Origin: Tipula vernalis
Lineage: Eukaryota; Arthropoda; Insecta; Diptera; Tipulidae
Length of the DNA stretch: 64,000 bases
Direction of reading: 5' to 3'
Assembly: GCA_958295665.1 (NCBI GenBank)
Contig: OY282558.1
Location: 47,988,389-48,052,388 of the forward strand
Under the pieces are notes generated by a model. That model was given only the letters and a program-made list of their open reading frames with translations. It was not told where the DNA came from and ran no database searches. Below are positions 1-11,149 of this stretch, one piece after another (the first letter of the stretch is position 1; each line of letters begins with the position of its first letter). Both the position numbers and the translations under genes were made by a program.

Positions 1-650
1 TTTTTTCAAACAAAAAAACTTCAAATAAATTCCGTCATTTGATATCGATATACATCTTTCCTCACCATCGATATATTTTTCTATTCAATGGTCATTTTTG
101 TAATAGATTTCATAATGAAGATCGATTGATTTGTGAATAAAGATTCATTTTTTACAAGCTTATCATATGATATTTTAATATTTCCAAAAGGCAAACACTT
201 ATTAGTATTTCAGTAGATGGCGTTTTACAAACAATTCAAGGCATTCATTCCAATATCGATCACGAAAAAAAACTTGATTTTTATTGAAATTTAGTTCAAA
301 GCTGAGTGCTTTTTTTGTATTCCTAGAAGTTCGCATTCTTGCAAAAAAAGAGCCATATGGAGAAAAATTGAAAATTCAAAAAAAATTTTTTTTCGAATTT
401 TCTCGTTTTTGGCGCAAAAAATCTTAAAATTGTTTTTTTTGAAAACGGCTCCAGGGATTTGGCTGATTTTTGCGTTTTTGAACTTCTCGAAGGTGAAACT
501 TTCAATGGCCGAAGGGAAATCGAGAGAAGTTTTTTGGCCCATTTAAACTTGGTTCAGGGACACCCTGAAATATAAGGAGTTTGTCATATTAATAAAATCT
601 TTTTACCAAAATATAAATATTTGGTTACTCTTGATAGGTTGATGAACAAA
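1..650. other. AT-rich sequence without a gene; possible transposon edge
   Basis: I see no supported gene here. A minus-strand frame is open over about 83 codons (291-542), but it is rich in Lys and Phe and comes from A/T runs. The motif AGGGACACCCTG near 556-567 resembles the end sequences common on insect DNA transposons, and the frame stops close to it. This may be one end of a non-autonomous element. No partner end was found. Confidence 0.3.
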
Positions 651-1556
651 AATGAATATTAAAACAGTAATTAGCAACAAAGGAGGTGTTAAGCTTGTAG
701 TTGATGGGTTTATATATAGAAAAGAAAAAGTTTTATATGAAGTTTACCACTGGCGTTGTGAATAGACTAATATTTGTAAGGCACGTGTAGTACTAAGCTG
801 GAAAATTCAGAATACAAAATATTGAAGGATCCAACGGAGCACTCGCATGAGAAAATCAAAATTTCAAAGGTAAGATCTGCTGCTGGAGAACAAGAACCGA
901 CCAACCTAGAAGGAATTGCTATTCCTAATAGATTGAAAAATATTGAAGGGGCACATTTTGTGCTAGCTGAAAAATCGTTTAAAAACGAAAAAATAATTAT
1001 TTTGGGAATTTTAAAAAACTTATTATCTCAGATTTTGAAAAGGCAAGTATGAGTGCTGCAAAAGTTTTCTTCCCAACCACCCACTTCAAAGGTTGTTCAT
1101 TCCACTTCGGCCAAATATTATGGCGAAAAATACAGGAAAAAGGATTGGCAGCAAAATATGGCAAAGAAGAAGGATTTAGTATTCAAATGCGAATGCTTAA
1201 ATATTTGGCATACTTGGGTGAGGACGAGATTCCGGAATATTACGAGGAATAAAGAGTGGTTTGAGAACAATTATGTGTATGGTAAAATAAGAAACCACAC
1301 TAATCAAACACAACTTTTAAGAAAGTTTTGTTCCTTATCCGCCACAATTTTGGTTTATATTCGACCTTATAAATGAACAACTTCCAAAAACTCAGAATAG
1401 TGTGAAGAGTTGGCATCGAAGGCTTATAATCCTCGTAGGAAAGCTACATGTAGGTGTTTATAAATTAATTGAAATTTTAGGCAAAGAACATATTTATGTA
1501 AAATGGAAACTGCAGAGGATTCAAATTGCAGAAAAAATAAAAGAACGATTTTAGAA
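651..1556 (+). pseudogene. FLYWCH zinc finger plus MULE-type transposase remnant
   Basis: Broken plus-strand coding remnant. From about 680 the translation has a FLYWCH-type finger: GFIY, then WRC, an in-frame stop, CKARV, and a HSH near 840. FLYWCH fingers commonly sit beside MULE transposase domains. At 1070-1250 a second frame has the MULE-like stretch HFKGCSFHFGQILWRKIQEK followed by RMLKYLAYL. At 1380-1420 a third frame has a version of the NSVEGWHRGF-type motif (NSVKSWHRRL). At least one stop and two frame changes separate these blocks, so it is not functional. The order of blocks matches Mutator-like or domesticated FLYWCH-MULE proteins of insects. I did not find the upstream catalytic part or terminal repeats. 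Confidence 0.7.
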
Positions 1557-1660
1557 AAAAAGCCGAGGAGAACCAAAATAAATTTCTTAAAAGGATTATC
1601 TTTTAATACATTTTTATCTTTTTTAAATATATAGTTAAATTATAAACCTAAAATAAATTT

Positions 1661-1740
1661 GTCGACTTGGAGAAATTGTCGATGTTAAAATAAATTTTGC
1701 GCAAAATTTATTTTAACATCGACAATTTCTCCAAGTCGAC
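1661..1740. repeat. Perfect 80-bp palindrome
   Basis: Two 40-base arms meet at 1700/1701 with no spacer. The left arm starts GTCGACTTGGAGAAATTGTC and the right arm is its exact reverse complement, ending at a second GTCGAC. No mismatch was seen over 40 pairs. Such a structure usually marks fused terminal inverted repeats of a DNA element or a very young foldback end. Confidence 0.9.
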
Positions 1741-1850
1741 ATTTTCGAATCGACATTTTATAAAGCGACATTTTGTTCAAGTCGACATTTTTCTAGTCGG
1801 TGTTTTTGTAGTCGACATTTGGGGAACCGACATTTTGAAAATCGACATTA
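1736..1850. repeat. Short tandem TCGACATTTT motif cluster
   Basis: Beginning inside the right arm of the palindrome, the motif TCGACATTTT recurs about seven times with spacers of 5-10 bases and slight changes (GCGACATTTT, TCGGTGTTTT, ACCGACATTTT). The series ends near CGACATTACATACCC. Subterminal repeat clusters like this are typical binding sites for a transposase. No coding sequence is linked to it. Confidence 0.7.
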
Positions 1851-2040
1851 CATACCCAACCCCTTTAGGTTACATCTCACATGTAAAGGTACGTATGCGC
1901 TATTCCCGTATTCCTACATTAAAATCTTACTTATGCCAAAATTGCAGATAGGAGTTATTGCCACGAAGCGGGCGATATACGCTTTGGAAATATTTTAATT
2001 AAATAAATAAAATTATAAAAATTGGATAAAAAAATAAATA

Positions 2041-2560
2041 ATTATTAATGGGGCAAGCAAGGCCTTTGTTCTGAAGTGCGAAGAGATTAATCAAAGAAGG
2101 AAAAATCTACAAATCTATCCAAGAAATGTTGGGATGTTCACCTACGGTTATATAAAATGCTGTTAAGTATAAAAAAACAAAAATACGAGGAAGAAAGCGA
2201 GAAACTTCGAATAAAGCTGATTGGGACAAAGTGATTTAACAGCGAGAAACAATGGTTTGTGGTTGTTTTTCGTGGGTTGTAGTTGGCCCAATATGCGGAT
2301 AAATATGTTAAAATACTCAAAACCATCTCTACTACATTATGCAGAACATGCCGTTTAAATTGGTCTTCGTAAGGCGAAGGAATTTAAGGTTATGAAGTCA
2401 CCTGATCTTAATCCAATTGAGAATTTATGGGGAATCCATTCTCATTGAAAGACAAATAAAATGAATTTTGTGAATTTTTTGCTGAAATTTTAAGGACTAC
2501 TTGTATCATACGTTACAAAAATCCCTTTAAAATATAAGGGGTGCAAAATTTTTACTACTT
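2041..2560 (+). pseudogene. Tc1-like transposase remnant, internally deleted
   Basis: Plus-strand remnant of a Tc1/mariner transposase. At about 2075-2215 the frame reads through a helix-turn-helix stretch, SIQEMLGCSPT, then RGRKRETS, the usual GRPR-type linker. At 2245-2295 it resumes with MVCGCFSW and VVGPI, which match the MVWGCFS / GVGPI core seen in the intact Tc1 copy at 32871-33740. At about 2396-2432 comes SPDLNPIENLWG, the region of the third catalytic acidic residue. The central part with the first two catalytic aspartates is missing and stops interrupt the frame. It is a dead copy. Confidence 0.75.
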
Positions 2561-2906
2561 CTGACATATGTTAGCCGACACAGTAACTGTTAGATTCTAT
2601 AAACTACAAATAATTTTTAATCATATCTAGATTGCAAAATATCTCATACAGGAATTGGAAATTTCATAATATAGCGAAATAATTCATTCACTACTACTAT
2701 TTCGCACACAACTTTATGCAATACTATGCGCTTATCATTATCTTAACCGTTTCGTTTAATATTGAAAGGGGAAATTACCACTTTTTGTCAAAATTAGAAT
2801 TATGACGGTTTTGTTTGACAGACACGTAAATTTGTTTTATGGCGAGATAGTGTACTAGCACTAGGTAGTTTATGAAATACCGATTCACATTTTTAACAGT
2901 ACACCC

Positions 2907-3132
2907 ATCCCCCGATTTACACAGTAGATTGGTTCCGCAGAAAACCGTGTAAATGGAAAATCGGATTTTCTATGGAAAATCATGTAAATGGCAAAATTAA
3001 AGAAAATTCTTAGTTTACGGTTGTTTTTTTAATAATTCATTTATTTCAACGTAAAATATAAATAAATATTATTAAAAATAATTTCAATGTTTGCGAAATC
3101 GAGTAAAAAAGGTACCGTGTAAATCGGGGGAT
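2907..3132. mobile_element. 226-bp MITE with CCCCCGATTTACAC inverted ends
   Basis: The left end reads ATCCCCCGATTTACACAGTA and the right end is the inverted complement of ATCCCCCGATTTACACGGTA, so there are about 20 matched bases with one difference. Inside, the phrase GTGTAAATGG recurs near the left end as a subterminal repeat. There is no open reading frame. I could not define a target-site duplication with confidence, so the superfamily is open. Confidence 0.65.
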
Positions 3133-3195
3133 TCCAAAATTTTAAAAAGCGAGCGTGCTTTTATGCAGTGATAATTTATTTTTAACAGGATTTAT

Positions 3196-3790
3196 CTAGG
3201 TGTGAGAGTAATTTTTTGCGAGGACCTCGATCGGCTTATTTAACGGAAGAAGAAATTTTAAAAATCATGGAGTCTTGGGATGAAAGTGAAGATAAATTAG
3301 TAGTTGCAGAAGATGATGAAAACTATACCGTTAAAAGTACGCATCATTATTTGATATTGATGATTTTTGACCTCATAAATATGCCAATAGATTTTGCTAA
3401 CGAAAATAATAAAATTGTATCAATGGCAGGTGTAGGTCTAAAAAGAAAGAAGATTCAGATTTGTTATTTAATGGGATGAGAAACTTTCTCAACACATTAA
3501 AGAAATGGAAACTCCCCATTACTGATTCTATTTTGTATCAATCAAACTTCTATACGTCAATCAAACTAACATCAACAACCAGTAGGTAATGACCCGATCA
3601 GATATTAAAAAATTTATCGGAATCTCAATTTTGACATTCATCATTTAAATATAAAACATTCGGCGATACTGCTGTAATCGGCTCGGCAATGATTTTATTC
3701 AATAGACAATCCCAATAAATAAATATGAAAAAATACGAAGTGTGCTACATTTCAATGACAATTCTACTGCCGCGCTTAAAGGAGAGGCAG
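3196..3790 (+). pseudogene. piggyBac-like transposase remnant
   Basis: The start is acidic, with LTEEEILKIMESWDES around 3237-3284, like the N-terminal region of piggyBac-family transposases. In another frame near 3590-3650 it has DIKKFIGISIL, corresponding to the conserved 'EIKAFIGILIL' start of the transposase domain. NKYEKIRSVLHFNDN follows at 3717-3762, the equivalent of 'RFEELLRFLHFNDN'. The blocks are in family order but in different frames with stops, and the DDD catalytic core beyond them is absent. The sequence passes directly into copia integrase coding near 3800. Confidence 0.7.
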
Positions 3791-3814
3791 CTCTTAAAAA
3801 GCTCGTAAAAGCGA

Positions 3815-4465
3815 GATTATGTAGCCAACCTGGTTGTTTATACAGATAATGGAACAGAGTATTGCGATAAGCAATTAGATGCAATTTTACGGATAATACA
3901 AATAGTTTAATCGAGCGAATGAATTGTACTTTGGTCGAAAAAAAGCCAATCATATCTGGAATAACACCTTAGTGATCAACTAAAAAAAATTGTCATGAGT
4001 CAATCGTTCCGTATCGACCCGTGTGTTTATTTTCAAATAATTTTCAAGTTAAAAATGAGGTAAAACAGGATTTAATGAAGACATTCAAAATAAAAGACGT
4101 TGATGAACTAAAAATTTCAATTAGTCAAAAGCAGTATATAAAAGAAACCTATTAAAATAACACTTGATATACAGCAGACTCTAACAGAACATATGTATGT
4201 GTCCAAAAACTGATAAGCAAAGAAGACTAATGGAAATATTCCATATGTGGGGATTTTACTGTATTCATCTCAAGTCTCTCGGCCTGATAAACGTTAAGCG
4301 GTAAACAAGGTTAGTCGTCACACTGGAATGCAGTAAAATGAATTTTGAGATACTTAAAAGGCATAGCCAGCGCTACAATCGCATTTTCTAGAAAGGATGA
4401 CCAAGAGACGACGTTCGACTAGTGGCTATGTCCAATCTCTTGGTGTTCAAAAAAATAAATAGGGA
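3815..4465 (+). pseudogene. copia-type integrase and reverse transcriptase scraps
   Basis: Short fragments of a Ty1/copia polyprotein on the plus strand. At about 3835-3870 the frame gives VYTDNGTEY, the second catalytic Asp region of the integrase. At 3915-3955 it gives SLIERMNCTL, corresponding to 'VSERMIRTI' with the catalytic Glu. After a gap, 4080-4150 reads like the 'ISQKQYI' part of the reverse transcriptase C-terminus. 4325-4390 reads HWNAVK, then LRYLKG, the conserved lead-in to RNase H. Frames change repeatedly. It is distinct in sequence from the copia element at 58269-62043. Confidence 0.65.
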
Positions 4466-4503
4466 ACTAACGAAAACCAAATCTAAGTGGGAATGTTGAA
4501 GTA

Positions 4504-4960
4504 TTAGGTTGGGGAAAAAGTATTGAGATTTTTATCACTAGATGGGTGTTTGTCATACATCGGGCAGCACCGATCAGATTGTGTCATACAGCAGGTGCGC
4601 AGGTGACATTTTAGTCTATACTTAATTTTCATGAAGATAGTTCTGTATTCGTAAATCGTGCGAAAATGAGTGAAGAAATTACTGAAAAATTCGCTACATT
4701 TTGCAATTTTACTACGAAAAATGCAAAAACGCTACCCAAGCCCTGGGAAAAATTTGGTAATTTAAATTTTAAGTTTTGAAGATTTTCGAAATCGACTTGC
4801 ATTTCAAATACTATAATATAGCCTCCTATCAAAACGGATTACAATATTCGAAGATTTCGAAACAATTCGAGCATAACTGGTTTCGATCGCAATGAAAATA
4901 TTTATTGACCATTTTAACACTTAAAGTAACGCCATTGCATTCTTGCAATATGTACAAATA
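4504..4960 (+). pseudogene. mariner-family 5' end and transposase start, truncated
   Basis: TTAGGTTGGGGAAAAAGT at 4504 has the form of a mariner terminal repeat and is preceded by TA. At 4666 an ATG opens a frame starting MSEEITEKF. It soon breaks, and a neighbouring frame resembles the mariner N-terminus (FAILLRKMQKRYPS). The rest decays within about 250 bases, and no right-hand terminal repeat is seen before 5000. Most likely a 5' fragment of a mariner copy. Confidence 0.45.
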
Positions 4961-7800
4961 TGGAGTCATAATTAGTTATCTTTTATAAATAAGAGCTTTT
5001 GAACAATTTGAAAATGTCTAATCCTAATATTGACAATATTTTATTTTTATTTATTTGTAATTGTTTTGTTTGCTGTTAGCACATCAGACACAATCTAAAT
5101 ATTTACTACTTATATATTTTACCCAAGCCATACTAGAAGTATTTTTTTTTTTGTGTTTCGCCACGTTATTGTAGGTTTTATGATTTTTTAACATTATCTG
5201 AATAAAAAAAGGTAGGATGGTTTCCCTTTTAAAATTCATAAAAATGTGCCGAGGGTTTACTTTCAGTACTCTCAATATTTAGGTGCTCTCGATACTCCTT
5301 CCCAAATTTTAAAAATTTTACTATTTAAAATTTTATTTGTTACAAATTCTAGGGAAATAAACAATTTTTTTTTTCTTCAAATTATTATGTTATTTAAAAA
5401 TTAGCTCTTTTCACTTTCTTGACAAAATGGTGGGTCCGCGGGTACAAGTGTTCTTTTCCCAAAAATTTGAAAAAATAATTAAGAAATTTAAATATGTAGG
5501 AACGTCTTTAACATAATATAATATAAAATTTCAAAATTTGACCAGAACTTGACATTTTTGAAGAAATTTTGTTTCTACTAGCCATACTTTTTAAACTCAA
5601 GACCATAGGCGAGACTAAATTGAGATAAATATTATAGTTTAGCAAACGAAACAAATGTTCATATATTTTAAAATTAATAAAATTTGAAAAAATTAGGTTT
5701 ATAAAATTTAAAAATTCAAAAAATTTACGATTTTCCCATATTGAAAAATATGTACAAATTTTTGTAATTTTGCCATATTATGCAACACATTACATGATTC
5801 ACACCTCAAACTATTCATATACCTCCCTTACATCAACAAAAAATCAATATCCACGTAAGAATTGAAGCCCTCTAATTCCTCGTTCTTTGTTAAGGTGTAA
5901 AAACAACGTAGCATGATAAATATATTCAAAAGTCATTAGCCAATAATATCAATTCTATACATAGCAAAAATGACATCACCGAATCCATTTTAAACTAAAT
6001 ATAGTCTTTGTTATCAAAAAAAAAAAAATCGCGTTGATAAGATAAGAAATTTTTGGTGTAGACATAAATGACAAAAATGTATTTTTTTATAAGCAACGAA
6101 AATTTTAGATATCATGATTTGTAAAAAATTTGACTGTCTAACAACCTCCGCGCGATTTTTTTTTTTTTTTTATAACATTTAAACTTTATGCAGAGTAATA
6201 TGTAATTAGCCGCTGCAACAAAATAAATCGCGATCACGTTTCCTCGACATATAATAAAAACATAAAATCATAATCAACACATTCAAAATATCAAAACTGT
6301 ATAAATTGCAAAATTTATTAGAAGGGTATTCGATTATTGTATGTTAAAAAAAATATATAAAAAATTCCTTTCACCTAATCACAAAGTATTCTAGAATTTG
6401 TTTAATTGAAACTTGCATAATATGTTTTGGTTGTTTTTTATTTTTTTATAAATTAGATGCGGTTTTCTCTAAATAACGAAATATCCGCGTCTTTATTAAC
6501 CCCAATCTATATTTCGTATTCAATATTGATAAATGATAACTAAACTATTACAACAAATCAAATGACACTGAAAATAAATTAAATGTACAAAATAAATTGA
6601 GATTATTTCCTGATATCACGAAAAAGGTTAAATTCCAATTACGTTTTGAACGTCATTTAGATTAAATATCGATTCGTTATATCTACACATATGTGGAGGT
6701 TATGCCAAAATTTCCCTTTTATACCATAATATATATACAAATTTTCTGCATGATAATTATTATTCATAAACAAGCATATAAAACATGGGGGTGAAATACA
6801 TTTATTACCACCATAAGATTTGTGTGACGCATTTTAATCAATAATTTTTATAATGATGAAAATAAAATTTTCCCATCTAAACTTACACACACAGGTACAA
6901 TATTAGATATACACAATTTAGATAATAATTACAAGTTGTAAAGCTCAGATTTAGACCAATTGGGTATTAAAAAAAATAAAAAGTGAAAGTAATGCTATTA
7001 AATCACATTACAACTAGTATAGTAGCAGAGTAGTTACAAATAATAATAGTTGTAATTATTATGCCATAATATATAATTATAGTGAGCACGTATGTCTCTG
7101 TAACATAGCTAACTATAATTAATTCGAGGAATTGGTAAAACTGCATTTTCATAACCTACAAATGATGACATATTAAGAAATACAGCTATCACATGGCCCC
7201 ATGCTGGGCGCCCAATTTTAATCAATTTGGTTTTGATAATACGATAAATATGTATATATTGTTTCTAGACACATGTATTGTGCAAAAGTCTTAACGACCA
7301 ATGGTTCACATTCTTATCATTCAATATTAACAAATAATCTGACATGATCTAATAATGTTTTGACTTTGTATAAATGACAAGTAAATTTATATCTATCGTC
7401 ACGTTTTATTAAACGTTTCTAAATTGTATATCACTTTTTAATTAAAAAAAAAACTAATTTAATTCTAATAAATGAATATAATATGTAAATACATTTGTAT
7501 GTGGTCAGCAACTACAAAGCTATAGGTGTAATGATGCAAGAAAACGAGTATATAATTTGACATTTCACGCGCGCGCGCTTTTATATAATATTCATCTTGT
7601 TTGTGCATAATAAATATTAGTTATTAATTAGAATTTGTATACAATGCAACTTATTATTATACGAGTATATTTATTGTTCAGATACAGTATAATGGTACAA
7701 GTTTGATTTTTTTTTTTTTTATAATCAAATGCAGGTTTTATTATAGAATAGTGACATAAGCAGAATAATTAAATGTAAATATCATATCGACCCAATACAC
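4961..7800. other. AT-rich intron-like sequence, no gene seen
   Basis: About 2.8 kb of AT-rich DNA with many A/T runs, no open frame worth reporting and no transposon signature. A short (CG)n run lies at 7568-7579. It lies downstream of the bun 52-nt exon on the minus strand, so it is probably the intron before the leucine-zipper exon. That exon was looked for here and not found. Confidence 0.5.
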
Positions 7801-7955
7801 ACTTGTAAACTAATTGTCAAATAGATTAGCACTGATCCACTAACCTACATTTTAATTAGTATTTTTATATAGCCTTTTTGTATTAGGGCACGAAAATCAT
7901 AAGCATTTCGCGCCCGTATTATTTAAAAAAAAGGCTTGATTTCATTTTAAAATTC
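7801..7955 (+). repeat. Diverged direct repeat, copy A
   Basis: Starts CTTGTAAACTAATTGTCAAA and runs through 'GCACGAAAATCATAAGCATTTCGC'-like sequence. It matches 9109-9255 in the same orientation with scattered substitutions and small gaps. The 1.3 kb in between and the following kilobase share recurrent phrases such as AAATTGAAAGCAATTTGAA, so the unit duplicated was probably about 1.3 kb. No coding content. Confidence 0.75.
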
Positions 7956-9108
7956 TTTCAAATCGTACCAAAGTTTGAATTTAAACTTTTGGAACAGACA
8001 AAAAACAGCTGTGAACTAACCATACTATTGAAATGCAGATTGAAAACGTAGGGAATAGTTTAATTCTAACAAATCGAAAGAAATCAAAAACTGATAGCTA
8101 AGTTTGAATGTAAATTGAAAGAAATTTGAATACAGACAAAATTAAAAAGAAAAAGCTAAAATGACCAGGATTAATCATAATCAAATTAAATCCAAACAAA
8201 TTACAAATTAAATTCACTTTAAACTATTTTCTTATGATTCCATCTTATTAAAAAAAACTTGGTTTAATCTGCGGACTAGACCTTATCAAACTCTTGAATT
8301 CTCTTCAAGTTACAACTGGAAAGCAATTTGAAAATAATTTTTAATTTGGAATTCAAATTCCAAAATATTAAACCTCTAAACAATACAATCGCAATATTAA
8401 TAATGAATTGAAAAATTCTAAAAAAAATTTAGAAGTTAAAAATGGTTTGAATGGAAATTGAATTTAATTTGAAAAATACTGATTTAAACTATTTTTTAAG
8501 AATTTAATGGAAATTTGAAGTTCCTTTTTGTACAGTTAAATTCGTAACAAACTTTTTAAGAAGTTTGTGCAATTTAAAATAAGAGTTTGACCTAAAATCA
8601 AAATATATTGGAATTTGAAAAGGTTTGAAATCTGTTAAATTCATAATATTATTTACGAATTGAAAATCCTAAAAATGTAAAGGATTTAAACAATTATTGT
8701 AAGATTTGAGTGTAAATTGAAAGCAATTTGAATTTAGTTTGATACAAATTTGAATACTCTCTAAAGGAAGATTCCAAATATTATTGAATAAAAAATTGAT
8801 GATAATATAAGCAGAGCTAATACAAGTTGGAGAGAATTAAACTTAATCATTGGTATTCAAATTCCAATCAAAAAGATTGAAAACGCAAGATTAGCAATTT
8901 TTTTTTCGGTTTAATCGAGTTGAGATTCAATTTACATTGATCAACATTGATGGTAATTTAGCGTACTAAAAGCATTGAAGAGTACAAATTTAAATATAAA
9001 TTATAGTATTTAATGAAATATTTGAAACACAATAGTGTATCGAAATTTGATCAAAATTTTCACTCCAAATTTGACTTGAATTAGAGTACCGTGATCGGTT
9101 TAGAAAAA
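7956..9108. repeat. Degenerate TTTGAAT...AATTGAAA repeat field
   Basis: Between the two duplicated blocks, the phrase 'GTTTGAATGnAAATTGAAAGCAATTTGAA' recurs in degraded form at about 8100, 8445, 8705, and again at 9790 in the second unit. It is AT-rich with no open frame. It looks like an old, much-diverged minisatellite or several duplications. Confidence 0.5.
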
Positions 9109-9255
9109 CTTGTTACCTAATTGTCAAATAGACTAGCACTGGATCCACTAATCTACATTTTAATTAGGATTTTTATATGGCCCTTTTTATTTGGGCACGA
9201 AAATCAAAAACATTTCGCAACCATATTATTAATAAAAGGCTTAATTTGAAAACAT
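9109..9255 (+). repeat. Diverged direct repeat, copy B
   Basis: Second copy of the 7801-7955 block, beginning CTTGTTACCTAATTGTCAAA, about 1308 bases downstream and in the same orientation. The divergence suggests an old tandem duplication inside the intron. Confidence 0.75.
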
Positions 9256-11097
9256 TACTTCTAACAACGACTGGAACCACATCCACTAAACGCAAAAAAC
9301 TCCAAATTTAAATATTTTTTTGAATTTTAGAATTTTAAATCAAAGTCAAATTTGTATCAAATTTTTTATGAAAAGAAGTTTGAGGACAATTTAAAAAAAT
9401 TTAACAGAAGTTTAGTCAAGCTACTTGAATTCAAGTACTTGAAGTCAAGTAACTGGAACCTAATTGACTGTTATTTTGCATGAATTAAAGTTAATTTTAC
9501 TTGACTTCAACTTTGAAGTAAAGTAGAGGATCTTACTTTATCGACATAGTGAAGTTAAATTATTTGACATCTACAAAAATAAAGTGGAGTAGTACAGAAA
9601 TCATAGTCTTTTTGGAAATTTACAAATACTATGAAGTTTTAAATTTAACTTTTCCAACTCAACAACAAATTCGAAAAGATTTTAAACAACTACTTGATTA
9701 AATTAACTTGAATATATATGAAAGCAAACTTGAATTCAAGTAAGTAACTTGACTAATGAGAACGAGGCTTTAATTTGAATAAAGTTGTAAGGTTTGAATG
9801 AAAATTGAAAGCAATTTAAATACTTATCAAATGTTTAATATAATTTAATAATAAACATCCGAAATAAGATAATTGTCCTTTTAGAAACTATTTAGATCTC
9901 AACTTCTCTGCATAATTCTTGAATTACAGAAATTTAATTATTTCAATTTTTTGTTTGTAAACAGTTTTCAATTCAGAATTTGAGTACCGTGCCACATGAT
10001 AACAAAATACTAGAAAAATGCTAAATCTACGTTTAAATTATGTGTGAAATATTTTGGAATATGATTTCCAACACTTTGCTATATCCTCTTTATTAAGCAT
10101 AAGCCACAATAATAATTTATCCATATACAAATTACGGAACTACTTAAGACCCACATTTCCGCATAACAATAAACATTTATAGTAAACATTGAATACGTGC
10201 AAAACTATTCTCCCACAGATTTTTTTTTTTGTTAACACGAACCCAGATTGGTAATTCAATCTGATCAGAATTCAAATAATTTCACTGTCATTTGATATTT
10301 TTGTTTATGTTATATGAAAATTATCTGCAACGTCGACAAACTAACAATTTATACAAAAAAAAATTTCTCCATCCAATAATAATCATGGGAATATTATAAT
10401 GTTTATACATGTAGTATATGTATGTATGCATGCAAAAGAGAGCGAGAAATTTCGCGACAACACGCAAATTTTTAGTGTTATTCTAATTTACGAGATAAAT
10501 CACAACACACAATAGCTAAAATTGATAAACTTACTATTATAAAGGTGCAAGCGTGGTGATAACAAAAACTATTCCGAAAATAATTTTGATTTTTGAACTT
10601 GAAAATTTTGGTGGATGTATATTGATTGGAAATTCAAAGACTACTACACTACTGTCTGTATATGAACCTAACGTAAGATTACTTTGATGCGAGTGTAGTG
10701 AACTACATGCCTAACCTTGACAAGTCGCAAATTGAATTACATATTACAAAAAATTATGCGGAAACACAAATCATTGCAATAATAAATCCAGATTATGTTT
10801 TATTGCTTTGCAGGTGATTGTGTGACATAAATCAAACTAAAAAAACGTTTAAACTATGTACTTCGTGTGTAAGCACATAAGAAATAAATTAATGAATCGA
10901 TTTCACCTTGATGTATGTTTAATGTATTTTGCGCTGGCTCTTGTTTTATGTGTTAAGATCTCGCGATTTTTTTTTTACATAATCTAACATTTTTCAAGGT
11001 GCACAACCTACGGCCTTACTTATTTTTTTTTTTTTGTAGTGTAACCTATTTTTATTTATTTTTTTCGGTTTATAAAATATAAAAAAAAAAAACTTAC
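9256..11097. other. AT-rich intron, no gene seen
   Basis: Contains short palindromic phrases such as ACTTGAATTCAAGT (about 9429 and 9730) and further degenerate TTTGAAT phrases up to about 9970, then featureless AT-rich DNA. On the minus strand this is the start of the intron after the 52-nt bun exon. Confidence 0.5.
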
Positions 11098-11149
11098 CAT
11101 GGCTTGCTCGATCTTGTTATCAATGGCTACAGCACTTGTTCCAGATGCA
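11098..11149 (-). CDS. bun: bunched, 52-nt internal exon starting the TSC box
   Basis: On the minus strand, an exon of exactly 52 nt lies between a good acceptor (branch-like GCTAATA, a T/C-rich tract, TTTATTTATAG) and a good donor (GCCATG|GTAAGT). After one base that completes the previous codon it encodes ASGTSAVAIDNKIEQAM. This is the TSC22-family signature just before the leucine zipper (family form 'SG.S.VAIDNKIEQAMDLVK'), and the matching exon in vertebrate TSC22D genes is also 52 nt. TSC22/bunched proteins are leucine-zipper regulators that act in growth, egg-chamber and eye development in Drosophila. The exon is shared by long and short isoforms. The following exon with the zipper is not in this window and should lie at lower coordinates. 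Confidence 0.93.

Noticed and set aside
5000..11000. Search for the bun leucine-zipper exon
   Set aside because: No minus-strand stretch encoding the DLVKSHLM-type start or a heptad leucine pattern was found; it probably lies outside the window.
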